Source: an uncultured Eubacteriales bacterium
Lineage (GTDB): Bacteria; Bacillota; Clostridia; Oscillospirales; Oscillospiraceae
Length of the DNA: 64,000 nucleotides
NCBI GenBank assembly: GCA_902465435.1
Contig: CABQNH010000001.1
Span: forward strand, 1 to 64,000
Reading direction: 5' to 3'
This document shows positions 1 through 8,444 of this stretch, piece after piece (position 1 is the stretch's first letter; the number at the start of each line of letters is the position of its first letter). The notes below the pieces were generated by a model. That model was not told the DNA's origin. It did no database searches and worked only from the letters and a program-made list of their open reading frames with translations. A program made the translations under genes and the position numbers.

Positions 1-53
1 TCGCCAAAAATGTTTTCTCATTTTGACGGTTACGGACTTTATTGACAGCCTGA
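1..53 (+). repeat. Right end of terminator-associated repeat, copy 1 (truncated by window edge)
   Basis: Matches the right ends of the copies at 13.8, 17.4, 40.9 and 41.3 kb: a hairpin with arms like GCCAAAA/TTTTGACGG followed by the right terminal repeat ending GGACTTTATTGACAGCCTGA. As in the other copies, a terminator hairpin follows at once. The left half lies outside the window. Confidence 0.75.
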
Positions 54-100
54 GCATACGGAATCTGCTTTTACCGCAGATTTCGTATGCTTTTCTTTTC
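54..100 (+). terminator. Intrinsic terminator abutting repeat copy 1
   Basis: A 15-bp stem with one G-U pair (54-68 against 76-90, loop TTTACC-like) is followed by TTTTCTTTTC. Being directly next to the repeat end follows the pattern of all other copies. Confidence 0.7.
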
Positions 101-133
101 GGCAGGCAGCGTGCCGAAGCCGCTTCCGCCGCT

Positions 134-805
134 CTATGTGGAAGCGGCGCGCAGATCTTTCCCCTTCGGCTTCTTTTTGGGCGTGGGATCCCGCAGCTTC
201 GGAATCGCGCCGCCCGCGACTGCCCAAAGATACAGGCTCGCCACGCTGCAATAGGGACTGAAGCGGCAGCGGTACTTCTCAAAGCGCACCCGGTCGATCT
301 GTCGGTGGTGATAGACCATACGAAGGCCGCGCTGAATGGCAAGGTCATCAAAGCTGAAGATGTTCGGCCGCTGCATACAGAACAGCAAAATCATTTCCGC
401 CGTCCAGACGCCGATCCCCTTCAGCGTACACAGGGCATGGATCGCTTCGTCGTCCGGCATTTCCCTGACCTTCTCCAAATCAAACGCACCTGTCCGAACC
501 TTTTCCGCAAAATCCGTAATATACTCCGCCTTTCGAAAGGTCATGCCCAGAGCCTGCAGCCGCTCGACACCGGCTTTGCAGACGGAATCCGCATCTACCT
601 GCCCCAGCGTAGCGCACAGTCTCCCCCAGATCGTCTCCTGCGCCTTTGTGGAGATCTGCTGTCCGAGCACATGATGTACTACAGACGAAAACAGATCCGG
701 ATCCACCGTGCGCTCCACCATGCCGACCCGCTCGATGACCTCTCGCATCCGCTTGTCACGCGCACGCAGAAAGGAAAGCTCTGTTTCCCCATAGGTAAAA
801 ATCAC
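134..805 (-). CDS. AlkA-like DNA-3-methyladenine glycosylase II (HhH-GPD)
   Basis: Base-excision repair enzyme of the helix-hairpin-helix glycosylase superfamily, expected to remove alkylated purines. The HhH motif LKGIGVWTAEMILLF is followed by FSFDDLAIQRGL, which holds the catalytic Asp of the GPD motif. No C-terminal Cys4 Fe-S cluster is seen, so it is AlkA-like rather than Nth-like. It is about 223 aa, shorter than E. coli AlkA, which has an extra N-terminal domain. I prefer the GTG at 805, preceded by GGTGG at 4-nt spacing. An in-frame TTG at 826 gives seven more residues but abuts a mobile element end at 831, so the native upstream region has probably been replaced. The C-terminus is lysine rich. 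Confidence 0.85.
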   Translation of the reverse strand: MIFTYGETELSFLRARDKRMREVIERVGMVERTVDPDLFSSVVHHVLGQQISTKAQETIWGRLCATLGQVDADSVCKAGVERLQALGMTFRKAEYITDFAEKVRTGAFDLEKVREMPDDEAIHALCTLKGIGVWTAEMILLFCMQRPNIFSFDDLAIQRGLRMVYHHRQIDRVRFEKYRCRFSPYCSVASLYLWAVAGGAIPKLRDPTPKKKPKGKDLRAAST

Positions 806-830
806 TTGTCCACCCCATTTCGCCAAATTT

Positions 831-1093
831 TAGGGCAATACCGCACAGAAAAAAGTGCCAGATACCGCCAAGTGTGATAGAATAAACTTACGGATAAACA
901 GAGGACGATTTCCGCATTCCGTGACGAATTGGCACAGGTGCGGACGAAGAAAAAAGAATTTCTCAGTCAGATTGAACGGATTGTCCCGTGGAAGGAATGG
1001 CTTGCCATGATTCAGCCGTGCTATTACAAAGGAGAGCGCGGCAACAAACCCTTTGTATAATGCGGATTGTGGCATTTGTGCGGTGTTGCCTTA
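831..1093. mobile_element. Internally deleted IS5-type element with both inverted repeats
   Basis: The left end TAGGGCAATACCGCACA (831-847) and the reverse complement of the right end (1077-1093, TAAGGCAACACCGCACA) agree at 15 of 17 positions. A TTA lies at both outer edges as a possible target duplication. The interior keeps only a short in-frame transposase piece, so the element is about 260 bp and non-autonomous. It sits directly upstream of the alkA-like gene. Confidence 0.65.
881..1060 (+). pseudogene. IS5-family transposase N-terminal fragment
   Basis: An open frame of about 59 codons without a clear start reads RTKKKEFLSQIERIVPW, then KEWLAMIQPCYYKGERGNKP, and stops. From memory, this resembles the N-terminal region of IS5-family transposases of Clostridia (pattern RTKKKEFLxQIExIIPW...PYYYKGERGNKP). 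The DDE catalytic domain is missing, so it cannot be active. Confidence 0.75.
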
Positions 1094-1325
1094 GTTCTTT
1101 TTTCCCATTATACTGCATATCCTTTCAAAAATCCATCCGTTTGTGCGAGACCTTGTCTCCTCCATGCCCCGCGGCAAAACGGTGCTTTTCTTGCAAGTGG
1201 ATTTCATTTCCGTCATTCGCACGATTTGCAATATTTTTAGCATTTGATGCCTATGAACATGCCAAAAAATGCGCTATACTAAGGGCGTATCCGAATGGAT
1301 AACGCTTAGCTCTGGAGCGGACGTT
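1094..1325 (+). promoter_or_regulatory. dapF upstream region
   Basis: No gene is seen in this 230-bp stretch. A -10-like TATACT lies at 1275-1280, but no convincing -35 stands at standard spacing. The Shine-Dalgarno sequence GGAGCGG precedes the dapF ATG at 1326. Confidence 0.35.
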
Positions 1326-2165
1326 ATGCAATTTGTAAAAATGAACGGTGCCGGGAACGATTTTATCATTCTCGACAATCGAAGCCTGAAGCTGCCGCAT
1401 ACCGCTTTCCCCGCATTGGCGCGCAGGCTGTGCAACCGCCGCCTTTCCATCGGCGCGGACGGTCTGATGTTGATCGAAGCGCCGCAGGGGCAGGCGGACT
1501 ACCGCATGCTGTTCTTCAACTCCGACGGCTCCGTCGGCGAGATGTGCGGCAACGGCGCGCGCTGTATCTGCCGCTACGGCTACGACCACGGGCTTGCCGG
1601 AGAAACACAGCGTGTAGAGACCACAGCCGGCCTTGTAACCGGATGGCGAATGGATCCGCGGCAATACCGAATCCGTCTGAATGATCCCAGCGTTCTGCGC
1701 CTGCATGTTCCTGTCACGGTAGGCAGCAGGGTATACGACTGCGCTTATGTGGAGCTCGGCAGTCCCGGTATTCCGCACGCTGTCGTCGCCATGGAGGGGC
1801 TTGCGCAGAAATCCTTTGACGAGCTGCGTCCGCTCGGCGCAAAGCTTCGCGCGCACCCCGCTTTCCCCAAGGGCGCAAACGTCAATTTCTACGAGCTGCT
1901 CGGAAACGACCTGCTCTTGGAAAAAACGTTTGAGCGCGGCGTGGAGGACTTCACCTACGCCTGCGGCACCGGAACCGGCAGCACCGTCGCCGTTCTGACC
2001 CTACTGGGGCTGGTTTCCGGGCGAAATGTCCGCGTACAAATGACCGGCGGCGAACTGATCGTAGATGCGGAAACGGACGGCGACCGGATCCGCGCGCTGT
2101 ATCTTACCGGCCCGACCACGCTCGTGTGCACCGGCGAAGTGCAAGACGAAGACCTGAAATTGTGA
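1326..2165 (+). CDS. dapF: Diaminopimelate epimerase
   Basis: Converts LL- to meso-diaminopimelate, the last step before lysine and the peptidoglycan cross-linking residue; cytosolic. The start MQFVKMNGAGNDF is the family's standard N-terminus, with GGAGCGG upstream, although the frame is open from 1269. The two catalytic cysteines are present: C74 in GEMCGNGARC and C213 in YACGTGTGS. At 279 aa it has the usual length. The symporter gene follows after 23 bp and is probably co-transcribed, since no terminator separates them. Confidence 0.97.
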   Translation: MQFVKMNGAGNDFIILDNRSLKLPHTAFPALARRLCNRRLSIGADGLMLIEAPQGQADYRMLFFNSDGSVGEMCGNGARCICRYGYDHGLAGETQRVETTAGLVTGWRMDPRQYRIRLNDPSVLRLHVPVTVGSRVYDCAYVELGSPGIPHAVVAMEGLAQKSFDELRPLGAKLRAHPAFPKGANVNFYELLGNDLLLEKTFERGVEDFTYACGTGTGSTVAVLTLLGLVSGRNVRVQMTGGELIVDAETDGDRIRALYLTGPTTLVCTGEVQDEDLKL

Positions 2166-2188
2166 GATTAAAATTAGGAGGAAAAACC

Positions 2189-3430
2189 ATGAAAAAATCT
2201 CGTTTTCTGCAATCCTACGGCTTTATCATGCTGATGCTTCTTGCCATTGTGGCAGGCAGCGTTACCGGCTGGGTCTGGCCGGGTGCGACCAAGTTAGAGC
2301 CGCTTGGAAGCATCTTTATCAACCTGATGTTCTGCATCGTTGTCCCGATGGTCTTTGTTTCCATTTCCAGTGCCATCGCCAACATGGGCAACCGCAAGCG
2401 CGCCGGTAAGATCATCGGCACGACCATTCTGACCTTTATCGTTACGGGCATCATCGCCTCTGTTTTAACAATCCTTGTTCTGAAAGCCTTCCCGCCTGTC
2501 ACGCATGTTTTCGCCGTTACAGAGCAGAATCCCGAGGATATTAAAACGATCCCGGAGCTGATCGTCAGCTTCTTCACAGCGGAGGACTTCTATCTGCTCT
2601 TAAGCCGCAGAGCGATGCTCCCCCTGATCGTCGCCTCCATTCTCTTTGGCGTCGCCACCAATATGTGCGGCGGCAAGGATTCCATGGTCGGCAAGCTGCT
2701 CAATAACCTCTCCGAGGTTCTGATGAAGCTCATGAAAATCGTCATGTATTATGCACCGATTGGCTTCTTCGGCTTCTTCGCCTACCTCGTTGCAACCTAC
2801 GGTCCCGACCTGATCGGTGACTACAGCCGTGCGCTTATCATCTACTACGTCTTCAGCTTTGTCTATATGTTCGCTTCCTTCCCAGTCTATGCGCGCTTCG
2901 GCGGCGGCAAGGGCGGCGCAAAGATGATGTTTAAGCATCTGTTTAAGCCGGCCGTCACGAGCTTCGGCACCTGCTCCTCCGTCGCAACGATCCCTGTCAA
3001 TCTGGAGGAAGCAGAAGCAACCGGCATCTCCAAGGACGTTGCCGACATGGTCGTCCCGCTCGGCGCAACCATGCACATGGACGGCTCCTGCATCTCTGCC
3101 ATTCTGAAGGTCATCTTCCTGTTCGGCTTCTTCGGCCGCGACCTGAGCTTCGGCACGCTGGTGCTTGCCGTGATCGTAGCCGTCACCTCCGCAGTCGCGA
3201 TGTCCGGTGTTCCCGGCGGCGGCGGCGTTGGAGAGTTTGTGCTTTGCTCGCTCTTCTTCTCGGCTGACATGGCAGTTGCTTACCCGATCGCAGTTGCACT
3301 CGGCTATCTGGTCGATCCTCCCGCAACGATGGTCAACTCCGCCGGTGACTATGTCGTCTGCTATATTGTCTCCCGGTTTGTAGACGGCAAGGATTGGCTC
3401 AAAAACGCGCTCGCCAAAAAGCATGAATAA
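2189..3430 (+). CDS. Dicarboxylate/amino acid:cation symporter (DAACS family)
   Basis: Inner-membrane secondary transporter of the GltP/SstT/DctA fold, 413 aa. The start at 2189 follows AGGAGG. Visible signatures are the serine-rich SFGTCSSVATIPVN hairpin, the helix motif GATMHMDGSCI and AMSGVPGGGG, which in this family form the substrate and Na+/H+ sites. The substrate cannot be read from sequence; serine/threonine, glutamate or a C4-dicarboxylate are all possible. It lies just behind dapF. Two strong hairpins follow the gene. Confidence 0.92.
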   Translation: MKKSRFLQSYGFIMLMLLAIVAGSVTGWVWPGATKLEPLGSIFINLMFCIVVPMVFVSISSAIANMGNRKRAGKIIGTTILTFIVTGIIASVLTILVLKAFPPVTHVFAVTEQNPEDIKTIPELIVSFFTAEDFYLLLSRRAMLPLIVASILFGVATNMCGGKDSMVGKLLNNLSEVLMKLMKIVMYYAPIGFFGFFAYLVATYGPDLIGDYSRALIIYYVFSFVYMFASFPVYARFGGGKGGAKMMFKHLFKPAVTSFGTCSSVATIPVNLEEAEATGISKDVADMVVPLGATMHMDGSCISAILKVIFLFGFFGRDLSFGTLVLAVIVAVTSAVAMSGVPGGGGVGEFVLCSLFFSADMAVAYPIAVALGYLVDPPATMVNSAGDYVVCYIVSRFVDGKDWLKNALAKKHE

Positions 3431-3452
3431 ACTATACTAATACTTACGAAGC

Positions 3453-3495
3453 CCTGCGCCCCGTCAGCATACCGACGGGGCGCAGGACTTTTTGT
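3453..3495 (+). terminator. Intrinsic terminator of the dapF-symporter unit
   Basis: The stem CCTGCGCCCCGTC/GACGGGGCGCAGG (3453-3465/3474-3486) is followed by ACTTTTTG. Confidence 0.85.
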
Positions 3496-3504
3496 CCTGT
3501 ATAA

Positions 3505-3539
3505 GGCGGGAGGAACCATTAGATTCCTCCCGCCTTTTT
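3505..3539 (+). terminator. Second intrinsic terminator between convergent genes
   Basis: The stem GGCGGGAGG/CCTCCCGCC (3505-3513/3526-3534) is followed by TTTTTA on the + strand. It sits between the symporter and the convergent ABC exporter, whose stop is only about 20 bp away. Confidence 0.8.
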
Positions 3540-3557
3540 ATGCCCGGTCTCCGTCGA

Positions 3558-5381
3558 TCAGGCAAGCTCGATCATATTGGTATAAAGCTGATAGTAACGC
3601 CCGCACTGCTCCAGCAGATCGTTATGATTCCCGCGCTCGACCACGCGCCCCTGCTCCAGAACGAGGATCGCATCGGCATTGCGCACGGTGGAAAGCCGGT
3701 GCGCGATCACAAAGACCGTTCTGCCCTGCATGAGTCCATCCAGACCGCGCTCAATGAGCTTTTCCGTTCTGGTGTCCACCGAAGAGGTCGCCTCATCCAA
3801 TATCAGAACCGGCGCTTCGGAAACCGCCGCGCGCGCAATGGCAAGAAGCTGCCGTTGCCCCTGCGAAAGGTTTGCGCCGTCAGAATAGAGCATGGTATCA
3901 TAGCCCTGCGGCAGATGCGAAATAAAATAATGCGCATTGGCAATTTTCGCCGCGCGAATACAGTCCTCGTCCGTCGCCTCCAGACGCCCATACCGGATGT
4001 TTTCCATGACCGTACCGGTAAAAAGGTGCGTATCCTGCAGGACTGTGCCGAGGGATCGGCGCAGATCCTCCTTCCGGATGTGGCGCACGTCAATGCCGTC
4101 ATAGGTAATCGTACCGCCCTGAATGTCATAAAAGCGGTTGATCAAGTTGGTGATCGTCGTCTTTCCCGCGCCGGTCGAGCCGACAAAGGCGATTTTCTGA
4201 CCGGGCTTGGCATAGAGAGACAGCTCCCGCAGCACCGGCTTTTCCGGGACATAGGAAAAGTCCACGCCGTAGAATCGCACATCGCCGCGCAGCGGGATCC
4301 GCTCGCCGTTTTCCTTGACCCAGAAGTAATCGCGTCCCTTCTGCTCCAGCGTGACCATGCCCTCGTCCACCTCCGGCGGCAGATCCAGCACATCAAAAAT
4401 TCGCTCCGCACCGGCGAGCGCAAGCATGATCGCGTTAAACTGCTCTGAAATTTGGCTCACGCGCTCGGCAAAGTTGCGGATGTATCCCAGGAAGGTGATC
4501 AAAATACCGCCCGCATTTTCCCCGGTGAGCCACAGTACGCCGACGGCGCAGGTCAGCGCATAGAAGAAATGGGACAGATTGTTGAGGATCGGGCCGACGA
4601 TCGACGTCACGGTCGTCGCCATAGCCGAGGACTGATAGAAGCTCTCGTTTATAGGTGCGAAATCGTGCATTACCTGCTTCTCATGCGTGAAAACCTTGAT
4701 GTCGCGCTGTCCGGCGATCATCTCCTCGACGAAGCCGTTGACCGCAGCCGCATCGCGCTGCTGCTTCCGATAGCTGCGGCTGCTCTTTTTTGTAATGATG
4801 CGCACCACAACGATCACAATTGACGCCAGCACCACCATCAGGGAAAACAGCTTCATGGACAGCATCAGCATCATGCCGATCGTACCGGCAAGCGAGGTCA
4901 CAGAAATCAGCATCTGCGTAATGGCGTGCTGCAGAAGCTCGTTGGTCGCTTCGATGTCATTGGTAAAATAGCTCATAAGGCTGCCGTTCGTGTTTGCGTC
5001 GAAATAGCCGATCGGCAGCTTTTGCATTTTTGCAAAAAGCTCCGTGCGCAGCGCCCGCATGATCACCGTGCTGCACTCCAGCATCAGCCGGTTGAGCAGA
5101 TAGTTTGTTACGGCGCTCAAAAGGTACAGCGCCGCAAGCCCAATCAAAAGCGCAAGGTATTTCGCGTAAACCGCATCCGGCGCAAGTCCGGTCTGCTTGA
5201 GCAGATTTACCAGCGGCTTCATGAAATACGAGGCCGCAATCGTAGCACCGGCATAAACCAGAATGGAAAGAACGGCGCACACAAGCAGCAGCCGACAGTG
5301 CTTAAAGTAGCGGAACAGCCGCATCAGGCTTCCAAACGGCGTGCGAGCCTTGCGGTAATCGCGCAAATCAATTCTCGCCAT
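3558..5381 (-). CDS. ABC exporter half-transporter, second gene of a heterodimer
   Basis: A 607-aa half-transporter: an N-terminal exporter-type membrane domain (about residues 30-310) followed by an ATPase domain with Walker A GSTGAGKTT, signature LSQGQRQL and Walker B VLILDEATSSVD. The signature motif departs from LSGGQ. The start overlaps the end of the upstream half-transporter by 14 bp, so the two are translationally coupled and likely form one heterodimeric multidrug- or lipid-type exporter. The substrate is not predictable. Confidence 0.92.
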   Translation of the reverse strand: MARIDLRDYRKARTPFGSLMRLFRYFKHCRLLLVCAVLSILVYAGATIAASYFMKPLVNLLKQTGLAPDAVYAKYLALLIGLAALYLLSAVTNYLLNRLMLECSTVIMRALRTELFAKMQKLPIGYFDANTNGSLMSYFTNDIEATNELLQHAITQMLISVTSLAGTIGMMLMLSMKLFSLMVVLASIVIVVVRIITKKSSRSYRKQQRDAAAVNGFVEEMIAGQRDIKVFTHEKQVMHDFAPINESFYQSSAMATTVTSIVGPILNNLSHFFYALTCAVGVLWLTGENAGGILITFLGYIRNFAERVSQISEQFNAIMLALAGAERIFDVLDLPPEVDEGMVTLEQKGRDYFWVKENGERIPLRGDVRFYGVDFSYVPEKPVLRELSLYAKPGQKIAFVGSTGAGKTTITNLINRFYDIQGGTITYDGIDVRHIRKEDLRRSLGTVLQDTHLFTGTVMENIRYGRLEATDEDCIRAAKIANAHYFISHLPQGYDTMLYSDGANLSQGQRQLLAIARAAVSEAPVLILDEATSSVDTRTEKLIERGLDGLMQGRTVFVIAHRLSTVRNADAILVLEQGRVVERGNHNDLLEQCGRYYQLYTNMIELA

Positions 5382-7236
5382 GGACGCCCACCTCCTGCTT
5401 CATCTGGCTGTCGTAAACATCGCGGTAAATCTGGCTGCGCGCCATCAGCTCCTCGTGGGTGCCGATGTCGGACAGACTGCCCTCGTCCAGCACAAGAATG
5501 CGGTCGCAGCTCAAGATGGACGCGATACGCTGCGCGATGATCACCTTTGTCGTTCCCGGCAGCGCATTGCGCAGGCCGCGGCGGATGTGCTCGTCCGTCG
5601 CCATATCGACCGCGCTGGTTGAATCGTCCAAAATCAGAATTTTCGGCTGCTTGATGATCGCGCGGGCAATTCGCAGCCGCTGGCGCTGGCCACCGGAGAG
5701 GTTCGCCGCATTTTGCTCCAGCAGCGTCTCATAGCCGTCCGGAAAGCGATCAATATACTCATCGGCGCGCGCGATCGCGCAGGCCGCCTTCATTTCTTCG
5801 AGCGTCGCGTCCGGCTTGCCCCAGCGCAGATTGGAGGCGATTGTCCCGGAGAACAGCGTGCCGTTCTGCAGCACCATGGCTACGCCGTCACGCAAATGCT
5901 CCAGCGTATAATCGCGCACGTCCACGCCGCCAACGCGCACGGAACCGGAAAGCGCGTCATAAAACCGTGGGATCAGGCTGACCAGCGTGGATTTTCCCTC
6001 GCCCGTGCCGCCGATCACGCCGACCGTCTCGCCGCTTTCAATATGGAAGGTCACATGCCGCAGGTTCAGCTTCTTTGGATCCGACGTATAGCTGAAGCAA
6101 ACGTCTTCAAAATCGATCCGTCCGTCCTGCACCGTCGCGTCCGAGGCGCCGTCCGCAATATCCGGCTGCTCATTAAACACCTCATTGATCCGGCGCATAG
6201 ACGCCTGCGCGCGGGAGAGCGACATAATCAGCCACGAAAGCATCGTCAGGGAGGAAACAGCCTGCGTCCCATAAGAAACCACGCTGACCAGCTCGCCGGT
6301 CAAAAGTCCGGTCGTCCCAAAGATAATCTCACGACCGCCAAAGAGCAGCAGCAGAATTGTGCAGGTCCACATTACGATCATTTGGATTGGCCCCGTCAGC
6401 GTAAACAGCCGTGCAGAGGAGAGCTGTGCGCGGCGCAGCTCCTCCGCAGTGCCCTCAAAGCGCTCCGCCTCATAGTCGCCCCGCACAAACGCCTTTACCA
6501 CACGGCTATTCACAAGGTTTTCCTGCACGGCGCGGTTCATCTCGTCCATCTTCACCAGCATTTTGCGGAAGCGCGGCTGGCCGATGTGCATCATGATCGT
6601 CAGAGTTAGTGCCAAAACCGGCAGAGTTCCCACAAAAAACAGTGCCAAATGCGGAGAAATGGTGAATGCCATGACCGTTGCCATCACCAGCATGATCGGA
6701 GAACGCGTCAGGCTGCGAATGATCTGATGCATCGTCGTGCGGACGGTGTTAACGTCCGTTGTGGCGCGTGTAATCAGGCTCGGTGTGGAGAAGTGGTCGA
6801 TATTTGAGAAGGAAAAACTCTGGATTTTCTCCAGCAGCATCGCGCGCAGATTCTTTGCAAAGCCTTGGCTGGCAATTGCAGAGCAGCGCGCGCTCAGGAT
6901 GCCGCAAATCATGGACAGGCAGGCGATTCCCACCATGATGCCGCCGACCGTCAGGACAAACCGATTCCGCTGCGCGACCAACGCCGCCGGGAACAAGCCG
7001 TGAAGCATAAAGTTCTCCTCGCGATACAGGCCGCCATCCACGATGACCGACATCAGCATGGGGATAAAAACCTCTAAAACGACCTCCAAGCCGCCAAAGA
7101 TCGCGGCTGCGACCGTCCAACCCCGATAACCGCTCAAGCATTTTTTAAGATGCCGAAGCGTTTTCTGTTGCTTTTTCGTATTGATCGCACTCAACCTCCA
7201 ATCCGGTCTTCCCGGGGAAGCAGGTCTCTGCTTCAC
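5368..7236 (-). CDS. ABC exporter half-transporter, first gene of a heterodimer
   Basis: A 622-aa exporter-type membrane domain plus ATPase with Walker A GGTGEGKST, signature LSGGQRQR and Walker B ILILDDSTSAVD. In the Walker B region the usual catalytic DE is DD, which suggests a degenerate ATP site. That asymmetry is common in heterodimeric exporters such as BmrCD and fits the co-encoded partner. The start used is a GTG at 7236 with only a weak ribosome site. An in-frame TTG at 7194 sits directly behind GGAGG, too close to be ideal. Confidence 0.88.
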   Translation of the reverse strand: MKQRPASPGRPDWRLSAINTKKQQKTLRHLKKCLSGYRGWTVAAAIFGGLEVVLEVFIPMLMSVIVDGGLYREENFMLHGLFPAALVAQRNRFVLTVGGIMVGIACLSMICGILSARCSAIASQGFAKNLRAMLLEKIQSFSFSNIDHFSTPSLITRATTDVNTVRTTMHQIIRSLTRSPIMLVMATVMAFTISPHLALFFVGTLPVLALTLTIMMHIGQPRFRKMLVKMDEMNRAVQENLVNSRVVKAFVRGDYEAERFEGTAEELRRAQLSSARLFTLTGPIQMIVMWTCTILLLLFGGREIIFGTTGLLTGELVSVVSYGTQAVSSLTMLSWLIMSLSRAQASMRRINEVFNEQPDIADGASDATVQDGRIDFEDVCFSYTSDPKKLNLRHVTFHIESGETVGVIGGTGEGKSTLVSLIPRFYDALSGSVRVGGVDVRDYTLEHLRDGVAMVLQNGTLFSGTIASNLRWGKPDATLEEMKAACAIARADEYIDRFPDGYETLLEQNAANLSGGQRQRLRIARAIIKQPKILILDDSTSAVDMATDEHIRRGLRNALPGTTKVIIAQRIASILSCDRILVLDEGSLSDIGTHEELMARSQIYRDVYDSQMKQEVGVHGEN

Positions 7237-7246
7237 AGAACGGAAA

Positions 7247-7319
7247 ACCCCATTTCGTATTCTTACCCCATTTCGTATTCTTAAAGTATTATTCTATCAA
7301 GCATTTTTCCACTTTGCAA
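7247..7319 (-). promoter_or_regulatory. Promoter and 18-bp tandem operator of the ABC exporter operon
   Basis: On the - strand, -35 TTGCAA (7314-7319), a 17-bp spacer and -10 TAGAAT (7291-7296) are followed by two perfect head-to-tail copies of ACCCCATTTCGTATTCTT (+ strand 7247-7264 and 7265-7282), which start 8 bp downstream of the -10. The repeat lies over the transcription start and early leader, a typical repressor position. No regulator gene is adjacent. Confidence 0.65.
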
Positions 7320-7440
7320 GCAGAAATTTCTCACAGACCGGCGGCATCGCGCTGCACGCGGCCAAAGTGTCCGCAGCACTTCATAGATTGAACCGCGTCG
7401 CTTTTCCATCGCAGCAGTCGAAACCCGCTCTGCCTTACAC

Positions 7441-7474
7441 AAAAGCAGCGCCGCGGATTCCCAGCGGCGCTGCT
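7441..7474 (-). terminator. Intrinsic terminator downstream of the GNAT gene
   Basis: A stem of 11 bp, AGCAGCGCCGC with GCGGCGCTGCT (7444-7454/7464-7474), is followed on the - strand by TTTTGTG. Confidence 0.75.
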
Positions 7475-7566
7475 CGGTTCCATGTGCATTTTCTTCCTGC
7501 CTAACATTCCCACAGCTTCTTCACGCTTCTCCGGTGATCGATATGGCGTCAAGCAAAACTTCCCCG

Positions 7567-8085
7567 TTACGGCAGGGTCAGCGCAAAGACACCGCCTTCA
7601 AACACAATGGGCGCTCCATTCGCATCCTGATAAAAGGAAACGCGTTCGGCTCCGACCTGCCGGAAGCCCAGGGATGTGAGCAGGGCAACCGACGGCAAAT
7701 TGTTCAGCGCGGTGCCTGCGGAGAATTGCGTAATGCCCTCTGCGCGCAGCGCGCGAAGAAGCGCAAGGTGACTTTCCTTTGCATAGCCTCTTCCGTAATA
7801 ATCAGAATGGAAGCAGTAGCCAAGCTCATAGCCATCCGCGCTTGCGTTGCACGCGATATAGCCGATCACGGCTTGCCCCAGACAGACCGCAAAGAACCGG
7901 TGCTTGGGGTCACTGCACGCTGCCCAGCGGGCGATTCTTGCGCGGACGTCCTCATCCTGCGTGTTGTGCTTAATGTCGTATTGCGCATACGGCGAGACGG
8001 AAAAACGCTTCCAGATCTCCTGTATGGCACGCCAATCGTTCGCCTGCACGGTGCGGACGGTCAGCCGCTCTGTCTTGATTTCCAT
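7567..8085 (-). CDS. GNAT acetyltransferase (RimJ/RimL-like)
   Basis: A 172-aa cytosolic N-acetyltransferase. It begins METKR-like (MEIKTERLTVR), the usual RimJ/RimL N-terminal strand. The acetyl-CoA loop region reads GYCFHSDYYGRGYAKESHLA and is followed by the alpha-4/beta-6 segment LNNLPSVALLTSLGFRQVG. The substrate is unknown; protein N-termini or small amines are both possible. It is a single gene with its own terminator. Confidence 0.85.
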   Translation of the reverse strand: MEIKTERLTVRTVQANDWRAIQEIWKRFSVSPYAQYDIKHNTQDEDVRARIARWAACSDPKHRFFAVCLGQAVIGYIACNASADGYELGYCFHSDYYGRGYAKESHLALLRALRAEGITQFSAGTALNNLPSVALLTSLGFRQVGAERVSFYQDANGAPIVFEGGVFALTLP

Positions 8086-8444
8086 TTCTTCTCCTCTATT
8101 TATCCAGCAGCAATCGGGCAGAAGGTTCCTTAGAATCTGATTGGTGCAAAAGGGCCGTCATCCGCCAAATTCTGCTCCGGCGATTTCCAAACTGATTGCC
8201 TCTTCTCCCGCGAAGCTTCTTTCCTTCCGCGAAAGAGCCAAATCGATCCGCTCCAAAGCAATTCCATTTTGACTTTTTCCAACGCCCGCGTCCTGCCTGT
8301 CTGCATATCAGGGAAGCTTCCCAGATGCGACGAGCGGGCCTTTCAGAAAAAACCAAAAAGCCCGCTGCCTCACCGCCCGCACTCGCGCTTCCCCATCCTT
8401 CTCCCGGACGATTTGCAGAAACGCACTGCGTCAAAACGAAGTCT
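8086..8444. other. Intergenic region, no gene seen
   Basis: About 360 bp between the GNAT gene and ychF. Open frames here lack start signals and family resemblance. A weak stem AGCGGGC/GCCCGCT around 8333-8366 encloses an A/T-rich loop and may stop ychF transcription on the - strand. Confidence 0.4.
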
